DNA of 64,000 nt, from positions 1 to 64,000 of the forward strand of contig JANQFZ010000034.1 in assembly GCA_028277605.1 (NCBI GenBank), in the 5' to 3' direction. Made by a program: the position numbers and the translations under genes. Below the pieces are notes generated by a model. The model had not been told where the DNA came from, did no database searches, and worked only from the letters and a program-made list of their open reading frames with translations. This document shows, piece by piece, positions 18,326-27,426 of the stretch. Within the stretch, counting starts at the first letter, position 1. Every line of letters starts with the position of its first letter. The stretch is from Vallitaleaceae bacterium. GTDB lineage: Bacteria > Bacillota > Clostridia > Lachnospirales > Vallitaleaceae.

Positions 18326-19087
18326 ATGAAAACAATATTAAAAGTTGAAGCTCTTAATAAGTGGTATAAAAATCTACATGCTGTTAATCATTTAAATCTG
18401 CACGTTGTAGAGGGGCAAATATTTGGAATGATAGGTCCTAATGGTGCTGGTAAAACAACATCTATTGAATGTATCTTAGGTATGAAATCTTGCGATTATG
18501 AAAGTATTGAATTATTGAATCAGCCAATTAAAAGATTAAGAAAAACTAGTAAAAGACATAAAATGCTATTTAGTCAAATTGGGGTTCAATTTCAAAACAA
18601 CTTTTACCCTGACCTTATTAAGGTTAATGAAATGTGTAAAATGATGAGTTCCCTATATGAGGATGTTTATGATTGGAAAGAACTACTCGTACAATTTAAG
18701 ATAGAAAGTAAACAAAACACCTTGGTGTCTCAGCTATCAGGAGGGCAGAGACAGCGATTGTCTGTTCTTTTGGCTCTTATTAACAAACCAAAGCTTGTAT
18801 TTCTAGATGAACTCACAACAGGTCTTGATCCACAAGTTAGAAGAGAAGTCTGGATGTTACTAAAAAAATTGAATCAAAAAGGCTTAACTATTTTTCTAAC
18901 TTCTCATTTTATGGATGAGGTGGAGTATCTTTGTGACGAAATTGTTATTCTAAATAATGGTATTGTTTGTGAACAAGGTTCCCCCCAAGAAATTGTTAGT
19001 AAACTTAATGCTAATAATTTAGAAACAGCCTATTTATCATTAATTGAAGAGGAGAATAAAAATGAAAACTTTAAAAACACTATATAA
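18326..19087 (+). CDS. ABC transporter ATP-binding protein
   Basis: The 253-residue ATPase has Walker A GPNGAGKTTS, signature LSGGQRQR, Walker B LVFLDELTTGLDP and the H-loop TSHFMDE. The sequence resembles ABC-2-type drug or antibiotic exporters. AAAGGAG upstream of the ATG supports the start. It overlaps the permease gene by 26 bases, and the pair should form a dimeric exporter (two ATPases with two permeases). The MerR-type promoter suggests induction by the exported compound. Confidence 0.93.
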   Translation: MKTILKVEALNKWYKNLHAVNHLNLHVVEGQIFGMIGPNGAGKTTSIECILGMKSCDYESIELLNQPIKRLRKTSKRHKMLFSQIGVQFQNNFYPDLIKVNEMCKMMSSLYEDVYDWKELLVQFKIESKQNTLVSQLSGGQRQRLSVLLALINKPKLVFLDELTTGLDPQVRREVWMLLKKLNQKGLTIFLTSHFMDEVEYLCDEIVILNNGIVCEQGSPQEIVSKLNANNLETAYLSLIEEENKNENFKNTI

Positions 19088-19808
19088 AACAGAAATCATC
19101 ATGATATTAAGAGAATTCTCAGGTGTTTTTTTTGGAGTAATGCTACCTGTGGGATTAATACTATTATTAGGTATTATATACGGTGATAAGCCTGCTTTTG
19201 AAGGCGCATCCTATACACTTATGGAACAAAGCGTTGCCGCAGTCCTAACCATTGGTATATGTGCAACTGGTCTTATGGGCATTCCTATCACCGTGTCTAG
19301 CTATCGTGAAAAAAAGTTGCTTAAACGATTAGAAATCTCTCCTGTATCGCCTAGAACTTTGATAGTTGTTCAGTTTCTAAGTCATATGACTATTGCTGTT
19401 TTATCATCATTCTTCGTTATCTTTATTGCTGTTATCGTATTTAATTATAGCATGACTGGAAGTAAGTGGCAATTTTTAGTTGCCTATCTATTAGTTACCT
19501 TTTCAACGTATTCCTTGGGAATATTAATTGCAAGTCTTTCAAAATCAGTAAAAATGTCTAACCTATTATGCAGTCTTATATATTTTCCAACTTTTTTTCT
19601 ATCAGGAGGTACTATCCCCTATGAAATTATGCCAAATGGTTTGAAAAATGTTGCTTCAATAATTCCATTGACTCAAGGGATTAAAATACTTAAAGGTGTT
19701 TCTTTAGGAAATGCTTTATCACATTATGTATCACAATCCATACTTCTGCTTTTTATAGGTATTATTTGTATTATAATATCTATAAGAACATTCCGCTATG
19801 ATTATTGA
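19062..19808 (+). CDS. ABC-2 type transporter permease
   Basis: The product is about 248 residues with six predicted hydrophobic segments and the ABC-2 permease C-terminal pattern (FFLSGGTIPYEIMP). I place the start at 19062, preceded by GGAG inside the end of the ATPase gene, and not at the upstream in-frame ATG at 19044. It is the membrane partner of the ATP-binding protein and precedes a MerR gene by about 60 bases. The substrate is unknown; drug or peptide export is the usual role. Confidence 0.9.
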   Translation: MKTLKTLYKTEIIMILREFSGVFFGVMLPVGLILLLGIIYGDKPAFEGASYTLMEQSVAAVLTIGICATGLMGIPITVSSYREKKLLKRLEISPVSPRTLIVVQFLSHMTIAVLSSFFVIFIAVIVFNYSMTGSKWQFLVAYLLVTFSTYSLGILIASLSKSVKMSNLLCSLIYFPTFFLSGGTIPYEIMPNGLKNVASIIPLTQGIKILKGVSLGNALSHYVSQSILLLFIGIICIIISIRTFRYDY

Positions 19809-19867
19809 TATTAATTGATTATAAAATTTTATCTCTTTAGAGATCAGGTGCTGGAGGTTGGTTAGAT

Positions 19868-20677
19868 ATGTATCAAATCGGTATATTTTCTAAGATGAAT
19901 AGAATCACTACTAAAACATTACGTCTCTATGATGAGATGGAGCTATTAAAGCCTGCCTATGTAGATAAATTGACAGGATACAGATATTATTCCAGTGAAC
20001 AGCTCCCAAGGCTGAATAGAATACTGACTTTAAAACAGATGGGTATGTCACTAGTAGACATTAAGAAAATTATTGATGAAGAAAATGGTATTGACGTTTT
20101 TTTGAGACTTAAAGAGAAAGAATTATTGAAAAACATTGAAGAAGAGCAAATTAAATTATCTAGTGTTCGTAACTATATGAAAAGATTAAAAGGAGAATTA
20201 GATATGATCTATCATCCTGTCATAAAATCATTACCCGAATGTATAGTTGCTTCTATAAGATTTATTGCACCTAACTACAACTATTATTTTGATATTATTC
20301 CTAAAATGGGAAAAGAAATGCACCGTTTAGGTGCGGTATGCGCTGAACCTGAGTATTGTTTTAATATCTATCATGATGGAGAATACAAGGAAGAGAATAT
20401 TGATGTTGAAGTATGTGAAGCCGTTGTAGATTATTGTCAAGATTCAGATACTGTTAAATTCAAAAAATTAGAAAGTGTTAAAGAAGCATTGTGCATTCTA
20501 CATAAAGGATCTTACAAGCTTTTTCCAAATGCTTATAATTTTGCATTTGAATGGATTAAAGACAATCATTATAGTGTGATTGATCTTCCCAGAGAATCCT
20601 ATATTGATGGTATCTGGAATAAGGATAGTGAAAAAGAATGGCTCACAGAGATTCAAGTTCCAATTAGCAAAGGATAA
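19868..20677 (+). CDS. MerR family regulator with GyrI-like effector domain (BltR/BmrR type)
   Basis: The 269-residue protein has an N-terminal MerR helix-turn-helix (TTKTLRLYDEMELLKPAYVD), a coiled-coil dimerisation helix (about 75-110) and a C-terminal GyrI/SOUL-like ligand domain (ECIVASIRF ... KEALCILHKGSYKLF). This is the architecture of multidrug-sensing BmrR and BltR. It is the last gene of the ABC operon, whose promoter has the 19-bp spacer it would recognise, so it probably activates its own operon in response to the exported drug. Confidence 0.9.
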   Translation: MYQIGIFSKMNRITTKTLRLYDEMELLKPAYVDKLTGYRYYSSEQLPRLNRILTLKQMGMSLVDIKKIIDEENGIDVFLRLKEKELLKNIEEEQIKLSSVRNYMKRLKGELDMIYHPVIKSLPECIVASIRFIAPNYNYYFDIIPKMGKEMHRLGAVCAEPEYCFNIYHDGEYKEENIDVEVCEAVVDYCQDSDTVKFKKLESVKEALCILHKGSYKLFPNAYNFAFEWIKDNHYSVIDLPRESYIDGIWNKDSEKEWLTEIQVPISKG

Positions 20678-20899
20678 TATAAGCAAATATCGCAAGTTAT
20701 GTTAACTTCACTTAACTTCGTCTATGATACACATGATAATTAGGCTGTCGACGATGTTGACAGTCCATTACCTCTTATCTTCTTCATTATAACATTTGTC
20801 CTTTAGATTTATCTTTTATCATACTTCCTCTTACATGATGGCATCCCTTGTATGATACTCCTAATTAGCATCAAAATCTATCGTGCTTAAATTACTTTT

Positions 20900-21568
20900 T
20901 TATTCAGTAAATCTGTCAAATATATCTATCAATACATCATTATCTATTTCATTTGTGTAAGCTACATGATATAGTATACCATCCTTATAAGTGTAAATTT
21001 CATTTACAGCAGTAGATACCAAATTAACAGAATTATCTTCTTCACTGTAATAATAGTAATGATAGGTTAATGCCATATTAGTTGTTAATTCTACTTGGAT
21101 TGCAGTCTCATTATCTAACTGATAAATATTTATCTCATTACCAAATTTATCTTGGTTTATCAGATCTAAATCTAATTCCATTACTTCATATGCTGAGAAT
21201 ATAATAAAATCTTGATCATTAGAAAAGTACTGTAATTGCAAATGTTGAAATATTTGCCCTGACTTATTGTCTTCATGTTCAACTACAAACAGTAATTTTT
21301 CATCATAATCAAATACATTTTTATTCTCTAATGGAGAAAAATTAACTTTACTTAATAACTTACTTCCTATTTTACTTTCTTCCACACTACTAACAGGTTT
21401 GTAATATTCAAATGTATTATCATCTTTACCGTATAAAATAAATTCTCCAATTTGTCTTGGATTAACGAAACCACTTCCTTCAATAGTTTCGTGCTCGTCA
21501 GTAGAACAAGAGGTTAATTTTGCAATCAGTAATACACTAACTATCATTGCTATTATAATTTTTTTCAT
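20900..21568 (-). CDS. Predicted lipoprotein of unknown function
   Basis: The 222-residue protein starts with a lipoprotein signal peptide (MKKIIIAMIVSVLLIAKLTSC), with a lipobox at LTSC and predicted lipidation at Cys21. The remainder is acidic, mostly beta-strand-like, with no motif I recognise. A very strong GGAGGAGG site precedes the ATG at 21568. It probably sits on the outer face of the cytoplasmic membrane. It stands alone between the MerR gene and a broken GNAT gene. Confidence 0.75.
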   Translation of the reverse strand: MKKIIIAMIVSVLLIAKLTSCSTDEHETIEGSGFVNPRQIGEFILYGKDDNTFEYYKPVSSVEESKIGSKLLSKVNFSPLENKNVFDYDEKLLFVVEHEDNKSGQIFQHLQLQYFSNDQDFIIFSAYEVMELDLDLINQDKFGNEINIYQLDNETAIQVELTTNMALTYHYYYYSEEDNSVNLVSTAVNEIYTYKDGILYHVAYTNEIDNDVLIDIFDRFTE

Positions 21569-21655
21569 AACTTCCTCCTCCTCTCCATAGGAACGATAAT
21601 TCCATATAACTATTAGTCTTATTTTTTGTTTTCCAAACCATTTAAATATCTAAAA

Positions 21656-22398
21656 TCAATTCAATAACTTCCTATACCAATATCTGTATATTTCTTTAAA
21701 CCCTAGATTTCTATACAATTTTTCAGCTGCAGTATTACCTAGCACTACTTGTAAATATGCATTTTTAGCTCCTAATTGCTTTGATTCATTTAGAATTTTA
21801 TTCATTATAAGTTTTCCATAACCTCTACCTCTAAATGTTTCATCTACAAGTATATCGAATATGCCTACATATTCATTCTCTATTACTCCATATCCAAATC
21901 CAACAGGTCTATTTTCTACTTTATGAATTACAAATACAGTCTTACCAATAATATTCTTTAACATTATTTTTTTCGTGTCTTTCGTACGATCATTATGAGT
22001 TCTACAACTTGCAATATATCCTTCTAACCAATCTTGTGTAGGTTGGAATAATACTTGTGAAGTTGAAGTACAATTTGAAGAAAACGAACTTAAGTCTAAT
22101 AATCTTACAGATGTTTCATCTATCTTAATATACCCTAAATTTTTGAGCTTGTGATCTACATTTAATGAATTACTATGAGATATAATTTTATATATAACTG
22201 GTAATCCTAAATTCTCATAGAATTCTTTGCAATAGTTAATCTTTTGATTGATGTCAAGTAAAGAATTGTACAATAGATTTACAGAATTTGCCCTTTTGGT
22301 ATACCCATTAGCAGCTCTCTTAATACCCACCCATCAAATAAATGTGTCTGTAAAGCTGGACAAGCGCTCATAGATAATTCTTCTATCTGTCTAATCAT
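21656..22398 (-). pseudogene. GNAT acetyltransferase gene with a GA-repeat frameshift
   Basis: A GGAGG-preceded ATG at 22398 opens a reading frame for MIRQIEELSMSACPALQTHL and continues FDGWVLR. The C-terminal GNAT part (VDETFRGRGYGKLIMNKIL acetyl-CoA loop) is in another frame from 22330 to 21656. The frames meet at an AGAGAG run (22312-22317). Removing one GA joins DGWVLR directly to AANGYTKRANSVNL, which reads as one normal GNAT protein of about 246 residues. So a +2 insertion in a dinucleotide repeat breaks the gene, or it is a read error or phase-variable site. Confidence 0.8.
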
Positions 22399-22434
22399 TA
22401 GTTTACCTCCTTAGTACGTGTGATTAAGATCTCT

Positions 22435-23321
22435 TTATGCATGAGATAAAAGTGGAAACATTATTGGTTGATCCCTAAAAAAATCTACTTTATCTCCCAT
22501 TACAAAAAGAGTTGTATCTTCTTCTTGTAACAAATTAACATCATATAAAGTTGTGTCTTCAGGTGTGAATCCAAATACTATTTTTTTGGTGTTTTGATTG
22601 ACCATTGCAGCTATAATATTATTTAACGACACATCTTTCATACAAAACACATCATTTAAATAAAGGATATTATTATCAAAATCTGCTATAACTACAGTAT
22701 TCAGTGATTCAATGTAGTAAACATTCTGATTCATAAAGGATGTACAATAAAACATAATTAAGGATGCATTATCACGCATAGAACATTTTGATATTGGTAA
22801 TGAGTTGCTAATTGCATTAAATAAAAAACTCCTATCTTTTTCATCAGACATATTTAATTTTTTAGCAGCAGATGTTGTCCTTACTGAATTAATTTTTATG
22901 CAATGCTGATACTCATCCACAGCCCTAAAACCAAATTTTGGGTAAAAGTTAAGCACACAAGATAGATAGTATCGCTTTTATCTTTCCATTCCTCAAGTAC
23001 CTTTTGCATAATAAACTTATTAAGTCCTCGATTTCTATATTCTTCATCTGTCATAACCGTACCTATTTGTATGCATCTTTTTTTTTCATTCATAACTAAA
23101 AAGTCAATTACACTAACTGATACATTAGAAACAACCTTTTCATCATCTAATAGTACATAAAGGATATACCTATCTTTCCAATACCCATTTTGGTACCATT
23201 CCTCAAAATCAAATCCATATGTTTTTCTAGTCAAACTATTGAAACTGGTTCTTAGCTCATCATTATCTTTAATACCAACAGCATATCCGTATATTTTGTT
23301 ATCAATTTTTATATGCTCCAT
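22435..23321 (-). pseudogene. GNAT acetyltransferase gene, frameshifted in the middle
   Basis: From 23321 (GGGAG before ATG) a GNAT domain is encoded, including the acetyl-CoA loop region QIGTVMTDEEYRNRGLNKF, up to DTIYLV. There the frame runs into nonsense, and a second frame beginning near 22956 continues with LNFYPKFGFRAVDEYQH, the usual end of a GNAT domain, plus a C-terminal extension to 22435. A small deletion of the segment normally linking the two (around 22950) would explain it. Full length would be about 290 residues. The substrate is unknown. Confidence 0.78.
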
Positions 23322-23525
23322 AGTAGACTCCCTTCATTCTAAGCAATTGTTAAGTTCATTTTACTAGTTAAGCGTAAGTATCATATTATATTCATCTGCA
23401 TATGTATTATCAGACTCACCAGGCTCTTTAGCTAAAAATCTACTTTCATTATCTGTCTTTTTAATTAAATCTATAAGAGCTTGTGCATAATTTTCAACTG
23501 GTTGTCTAATGATTAAAGAAGTACA

Positions 23526-24053
23526 TCAACCAAATATACTTCCCTTATTCAAGTCTAAATCTTTTGAATTGAGGTGGATGATTAATTCTTCAATAGCCGA
23601 AGCACTACCAAATACACAAAGTATACAAATTAACACATCTAATTCGATGAACACAAAAAATAATGGTAATAAAAATAATAAAAATCCCGTAGCCTTATTT
23701 GCGTAAGTGTGGCTTATCCCAAAAGTCCTATACTTTACAAATACTACTATTATTGAAATAACTCTTATGACTATTATAACACTAATCCAAATATAAAGTA
23801 TTAAAGGTAATTGTATAAAAGGATATAATATGTATATTAGTATAAATATCATTAATAGATCTGCAATAGAATCTAACTTCTCACCACTTTTACTTGTAGT
23901 CCCAGTTTTCCTTGCAACATACCCATCGAGCATATCACTAATTCCACATACAATATAAATTATTAAAAATTCCATACTTAGAGGTTTTACTGTTAATAAT
24001 AAGAAAACAAAAACAATTCTTGTAATCGTTATGTAATTTGCTATAGTTTTCAT
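23526..24053 (-). CDS. CDP-alcohol phosphatidyltransferase
   Basis: The 175-residue membrane protein has the complete CDP-alcohol phosphotransferase motif D-G-x2-A-R-x8-G-x3-D-x3-D (DGYVARKTGTTSKSGEKLD SIAD, about residues 43-65), starting at DGYVARKTG. The rest is five or six hydrophobic segments. Family enzymes move a phosphatidyl group from CDP-diacylglycerol to an alcohol such as glycerol 3-phosphate or another polyol. It resembles PgsA but stands alone, and the acceptor cannot be named. AAAGGAT precedes the ATG. Confidence 0.88.
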   Translation of the reverse strand: MKTIANYITITRIVFVFLLLTVKPLSMEFLIIYIVCGISDMLDGYVARKTGTTSKSGEKLDSIADLLMIFILIYILYPFIQLPLILYIWISVIIVIRVISIIVVFVKYRTFGISHTYANKATGFLLFLLPLFFVFIELDVLICILCVFGSASAIEELIIHLNSKDLDLNKGSIFG

Positions 24054-24252
24054 ATAAACATCCTTTAGAGATATATATTTACTGTGGTGCCTAGGAACTT
24101 CGGAATATAGGTTAGAGCATTTTTGTCCATTAAGAAGCTCTTTACTAATAGAATAACACTATTGTAAAAGTGAAACATATCAGATAAAATAGAAGAAATA
24201 GGAAGTTGTATTAAGGATACCATATTATATAGAATTAGGAAAGGTAGTAACT

Positions 24253-24483
24253 ATGAATAAAATAGACAATAGAAATAAATTAAAGTCTGAGCCTTTTAGT
24301 TATAAAGTTACTAAGTCCAATAAAACACTCATTTATTATGAAGGCAGACAGATAATGATTTTAAGTGAAAAAGATACTAAGAAGTTTATTAACAAGATAA
24401 GAAATAAATCTAGCTTTGATATACAGTTAGTTTTAGCCAAAATTACAGGTAACTTTAAACATGGTAATGAAAAGTCAAACTGA
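24253..24483 (+). CDS. Small basic hypothetical protein
   Basis: This 76-residue Lys-rich protein has a plausible GGAAAGG site ahead of its ATG. I do not recognise a family. The middle (SNKTLIYYEGRQIMILSEKDTKKFINKIRNK) looks like a small alpha/beta fold and carries no membrane segment. It converges with the DUF3990-associated gene and has no same-strand neighbours. It is probably a real, poorly conserved gene. Confidence 0.55.
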   Translation: MNKIDNRNKLKSEPFSYKVTKSNKTLIYYEGRQIMILSEKDTKKFINKIRNKSSFDIQLVLAKITGNFKHGNEKSN

Positions 24484-24498
24484 AGTCCCTTATACATT

Positions 24499-24942
24499 TT
24501 AATTTAATATCATACCTGCTTTATAGCATTCTCTTAAGTACTCTCTGTTACTATAATATAATGAGGAGTTATAATTCGACATCTTTTCAGATAGAAAAGA
24601 TGTCATAACTTCATACAATGTATCCGAAATACTTCTATTTCCAATAACATCTTCGATTAACCTACAGTAATTTTTACCTATATCTACATGATTAGGTACT
24701 TTATATTTGCAGTTACCCACAGAATCAAAATCGCCTTCTGGTATACTTAATTTTGATATAAGTTCATCAGATACTTGTTCAAACGATAATGAATGGTTAA
24801 CCTCTGCAAGTATTAATTGTCTATTAATTTCGTTCTTACCAAAAATCTTTGCAATGTCAGCTATCTTGTTTTTGGTATTTCTAGCTATATATTCAATTAG
24901 GCTGCAAACATAGACCACATTATTTTTTTCCTCATTACTCAT
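24499..24942 (-). CDS. DUF3990-associated protein (possible antitoxin, DUF3791-like N-terminus)
   Basis: The 147-residue protein is encoded directly behind the DUF3990 gene, with a four-base overlap (24939-24942), so it is translationally coupled. Its N-terminal part (VYVCSLIEYIARNTKNKIADIAKIFG) resembles the small DUF3791 proteins that accompany DUF3990 genes. The C-terminal part ends YYSNREYLRECYKAGM. By position it is a candidate antitoxin or cofactor for the ADP-ribosyltransferase-like partner. The resemblance is from memory and not from a search. Confidence 0.6.
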   Translation of the reverse strand: MSNEEKNNVVYVCSLIEYIARNTKNKIADIAKIFGKNEINRQLILAEVNHSLSFEQVSDELISKLSIPEGDFDSVGNCKYKVPNHVDIGKNYCRLIEDVIGNRSISDTLYEVMTSFLSEKMSNYNSSLYYSNREYLRECYKAGMILN

Positions 24943-25394
24943 ATTAATATTTCCCCTCTTTTAAATGATAAACAAGATAATGCTTTTAAAGTATGAAAAC
25001 TAATTTGATTGGTAGGATATCTAAATTTAGCTAAAGCCCAGAAGGCTTCTCTTGAAATATCCCCATTTACATAATCTTGAACATAATTCCATATAGTATC
25101 ATCTGCCATTGGTCCTTCAACAATATCATAATCGTGAACAAATCCATTTCTGCATTTTGCAATAAAATCCAGCCATTCATCTGTCATTTTTTTAAATTTA
25201 AGTATATTTAAGTTATCCTTCTCTGTGTACATATATATATTAAGAATCGGTGTATTATCATTTCTCTTAGACCATCTTATAGCCTGCTCTTTATTACTTG
25301 TACAATAAAATCCCCATGAAAAATCTTTTGTATATTTACTGATTCTAATCTCTGGAAATTGAACTTTTTCCTTACTACCATGATATATATCCAT
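24939..25394 (-). CDS. DUF3990 protein (ADP-ribosyltransferase-like fold)
   Basis: The 151-residue protein begins MDIYHGSKEKVQFPEIR and carries the typical DUF3990 strings KDFSWGFYCTSNKEQAIRW, DYDIVEGPMADDTIW and REAFWALAKFRYPTNQISFH. I recall the family being placed in the ADP-ribosyltransferase superfamily; the YHG and ISFHTL elements would suit the H-Y-[E/Q]-like core. The start at 25394 follows GGAGG by eight bases, preferable to the ATG at 25436. With the overlapping downstream gene it makes a toxin-antitoxin-like pair. NAD-dependent activity is inference. Confidence 0.75.
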   Translation of the reverse strand: MDIYHGSKEKVQFPEIRISKYTKDFSWGFYCTSNKEQAIRWSKRNDNTPILNIYMYTEKDNLNILKFKKMTDEWLDFIAKCRNGFVHDYDIVEGPMADDTIWNYVQDYVNGDISREAFWALAKFRYPTNQISFHTLKALSCLSFKRGEILI

Positions 25395-25596
25395 GTCATA
25401 CACCTCCAACCTTATTAGTAGTATACCATATTTCATAAAAACTAATAACCCTTAACTCATTTAAAAGCTTTTACTCTACAGGTTACGATAACCCTAGTCT
25501 ATAAACTGTAATAAGAGCTCAATTGGTTTCAATTATCCTTTACTAATTTTAAGAAGGTTACATAAGAAGGGGTATACTCCAAATAACTGATGACAT

Positions 25597-25633
25597 AAAA
25601 AAGCCGCCCCATATATGATACCTGAGACGACCT
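25597..25633 (-). terminator. Terminator after the ROK kinase gene
   Basis: On the minus strand AGGUCGUCUC can pair fully with GGGGCGGCUU if G-U wobbles are allowed (ten pairs), followed by six U residues. It lies 20 bases after the ROK gene stop. Confidence 0.7.
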
Positions 25634-25652
25634 ATGTTAGACCCACTTAAAA

Positions 25653-26522
25653 CTAATTTTTTGCTTCTTTTGCTAAAAACAACGAGCCTAATAAACCAGC
25701 GTTTTGTCCATGCTTAGGATAGACAATATAGTCTTCTAAGTCTGTTTGGAAAATCGGATGATCAAAATACCCATTGAGATAAGTTTTTACCTTTTTTCTA
25801 ATTATAGGAAATAAGTGCTCCTGTTGCGAAACACCACCACCAATAATAATTACCTCTGGAACCAATATCAAAATATAATTGGTTAGAGCTTGGGCAATAT
25901 AATCCGTTACGAGTCCCCACACCTCATGATCTTTACCAAGATCTTTTCCCTCAACGCCACAACGTTTTTTAATAGCAGGACCAGAAACAAGCCCTTCTAA
26001 GCATGTATTATGAAAAGGACAGTTACCTTCAAAAGTGTCTTCTTTTCTTTGTCTTATTAGGATGTGTCCCATTTCTGGGTGCGAAAATCCCTTAAGGGGC
26101 TTGCCATCCAGTATATAGCCAGCACCTACACCTGTACCAATAGTTATATAGAGAACACTTGATTTTCCTTTGCCATGACCATCATAGTATTCCCCTAAAC
26201 CTGCAGCATTGACATCTGTATCTACCTTAACTGGTATTTGGAACGCATCTTTAAATGGAGATATTAAATCAATATTCTTCCAACCTTTTTTTGGTGTATT
26301 CAAAATCGTTCCATAGGTATTGGAGTTATCTATAACATCTAACGGACCAAAAGCTCCAATTCCCAATCTTTCAATTGCATAAGCGCTAAAGAATTCCACA
26401 CATTTTGGAAGCGTCTCTTCTGGTTTTGTCGTAGGGATGGTACACCTATCAACAATGTTCATACTATCATCAGCTACTGCACATACAAACTTAGTCCCAC
26501 CTGCTTCTATAGCTCCAATCAT
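25653..26522 (-). CDS. ROK-family sugar kinase (fructokinase-like)
   Basis: The 289-residue protein has the ROK phosphate-binding start (GAIEAGGTKFVCAV), catalytic Asp in VDTDVNAAGLGE, the second motif TIGTGVGAGYI and the zinc-binding region HPEMGHILI ... CPFHNTCLEG. The C-P-F-H-x-x-C form is that of YdhR/GmuE-type fructokinases, so fructose is the best guess, with glucose or mannose possible. GGAG supports the start. It stands alone with its own terminator. It could phosphorylate hexoses freed by the glycosidases elsewhere in the window. Confidence 0.88.
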   Translation of the reverse strand: MIGAIEAGGTKFVCAVADDSMNIVDRCTIPTTKPEETLPKCVEFFSAYAIERLGIGAFGPLDVIDNSNTYGTILNTPKKGWKNIDLISPFKDAFQIPVKVDTDVNAAGLGEYYDGHGKGKSSVLYITIGTGVGAGYILDGKPLKGFSHPEMGHILIRQRKEDTFEGNCPFHNTCLEGLVSGPAIKKRCGVEGKDLGKDHEVWGLVTDYIAQALTNYILILVPEVIIIGGGVSQQEHLFPIIRKKVKTYLNGYFDHPIFQTDLEDYIVYPKHGQNAGLLGSLFLAKEAKN

Positions 26523-26659
26523 ACTTAATCTCCTTTATTATTATTTTTATCTTATACTACAAACCCCATATGTTCAATATAGTATAACTCATTAGTAAAT
26601 AAGATTATAACACCACCTGTTATGATGATCAAGCAATAGCATAGCCAATATCAACGACA

Positions 26660-27412
26660 CTACGCCTTTTTCATAATCTTGAAACTCCGAGCAATTAACG
26701 ACATACCTATTACCCCTATAACTACCGCATTAATAGTAATAACAATAAGACCACTTAATATAATGCTTTTTACATATAGTAGCTCAATAGATAGAACAAT
26801 AATACTTAAAAAGCATACACCACCCCAAAACATAGCTTTATGATGCTTATCTGCTTGAAGCGTATACTTGGAATGACGATCTTGCACATGTAAGATAAAT
26901 AAACCAATCGCTATAAGACCTCCAATAGAGCTTATATGCTGAATCAGATTGTAAATAGGTATAGTCCTATTAAAAAAAATAATAGCATGTGTTAACACTT
27001 TAATTTTCTGCACAAAAAAACCACTTCTATGGGTAAAGCTATCCCATAATAAATGTGAAAAAGCACCGATAAGTCCTGAATAGCATACAACCAACCATCT
27101 AAAAGCAGAGCGCGGTATCCATTTTCTTTTGACTAGATAATAATAACGATTACAAAAAGGCTTTGGCAAATGTATAATGAGTGGTTTTTTTATAATAAAA
27201 TGAAGGATGAAAGCCGCTATTATAATTAATGGCAGATTAAAATATAATTGCCCAAGGATTGTATGACCAACAAACCGTATGGGTCTTAAATGAATATAGT
27301 ATTCAAAATCTGGTGATAGCGCACCTATGAATAACGTAGTAAAATCTATGTATTTATGCTGTTTAAAACCAAATGGCAATATAATAGCTGGATGCGATAG
27401 AGTAAATGGCAT
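26660..27412 (-). CDS. DUF4184-family membrane protein
   Basis: The 250-residue protein starts MPFTLSHPAIILPF and has GALSPDFEYYIHLRP and GAFSHLLWDSFTHRSGFF, the hallmarks of DUF4184, with about six membrane segments. Conserved His and Asp residues in these strings recall metal-dependent phosphatases of the YdjM/LexA-regulated type, but the function is not established. It lies 15 bases behind lepB in the same direction, so cotranscription is likely. Confidence 0.85.
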   Translation of the reverse strand: MPFTLSHPAIILPFGFKQHKYIDFTTLFIGALSPDFEYYIHLRPIRFVGHTILGQLYFNLPLIIIAAFILHFIIKKPLIIHLPKPFCNRYYYLVKRKWIPRSAFRWLVVCYSGLIGAFSHLLWDSFTHRSGFFVQKIKVLTHAIIFFNRTIPIYNLIQHISSIGGLIAIGLFILHVQDRHSKYTLQADKHHKAMFWGGVCFLSIIVLSIELLYVKSIILSGLIVITINAVVIGVIGMSLIARSFKIMKKA

Positions 27413-27426
27413 AGCCTACCTCCCTT

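Noticed and set aside
18136-18348. 70-codon plus-strand frame upstream of the ABC ATPase
   Set aside because: No ribosome binding site or family likeness, and it covers the MerR-type promoter.
20742-20762. CTGTC/GACAG hairpin as terminator of the ABC-MerR operon
   Set aside because: The stem is five bases and lacks a T-run; evidence is too weak to list.
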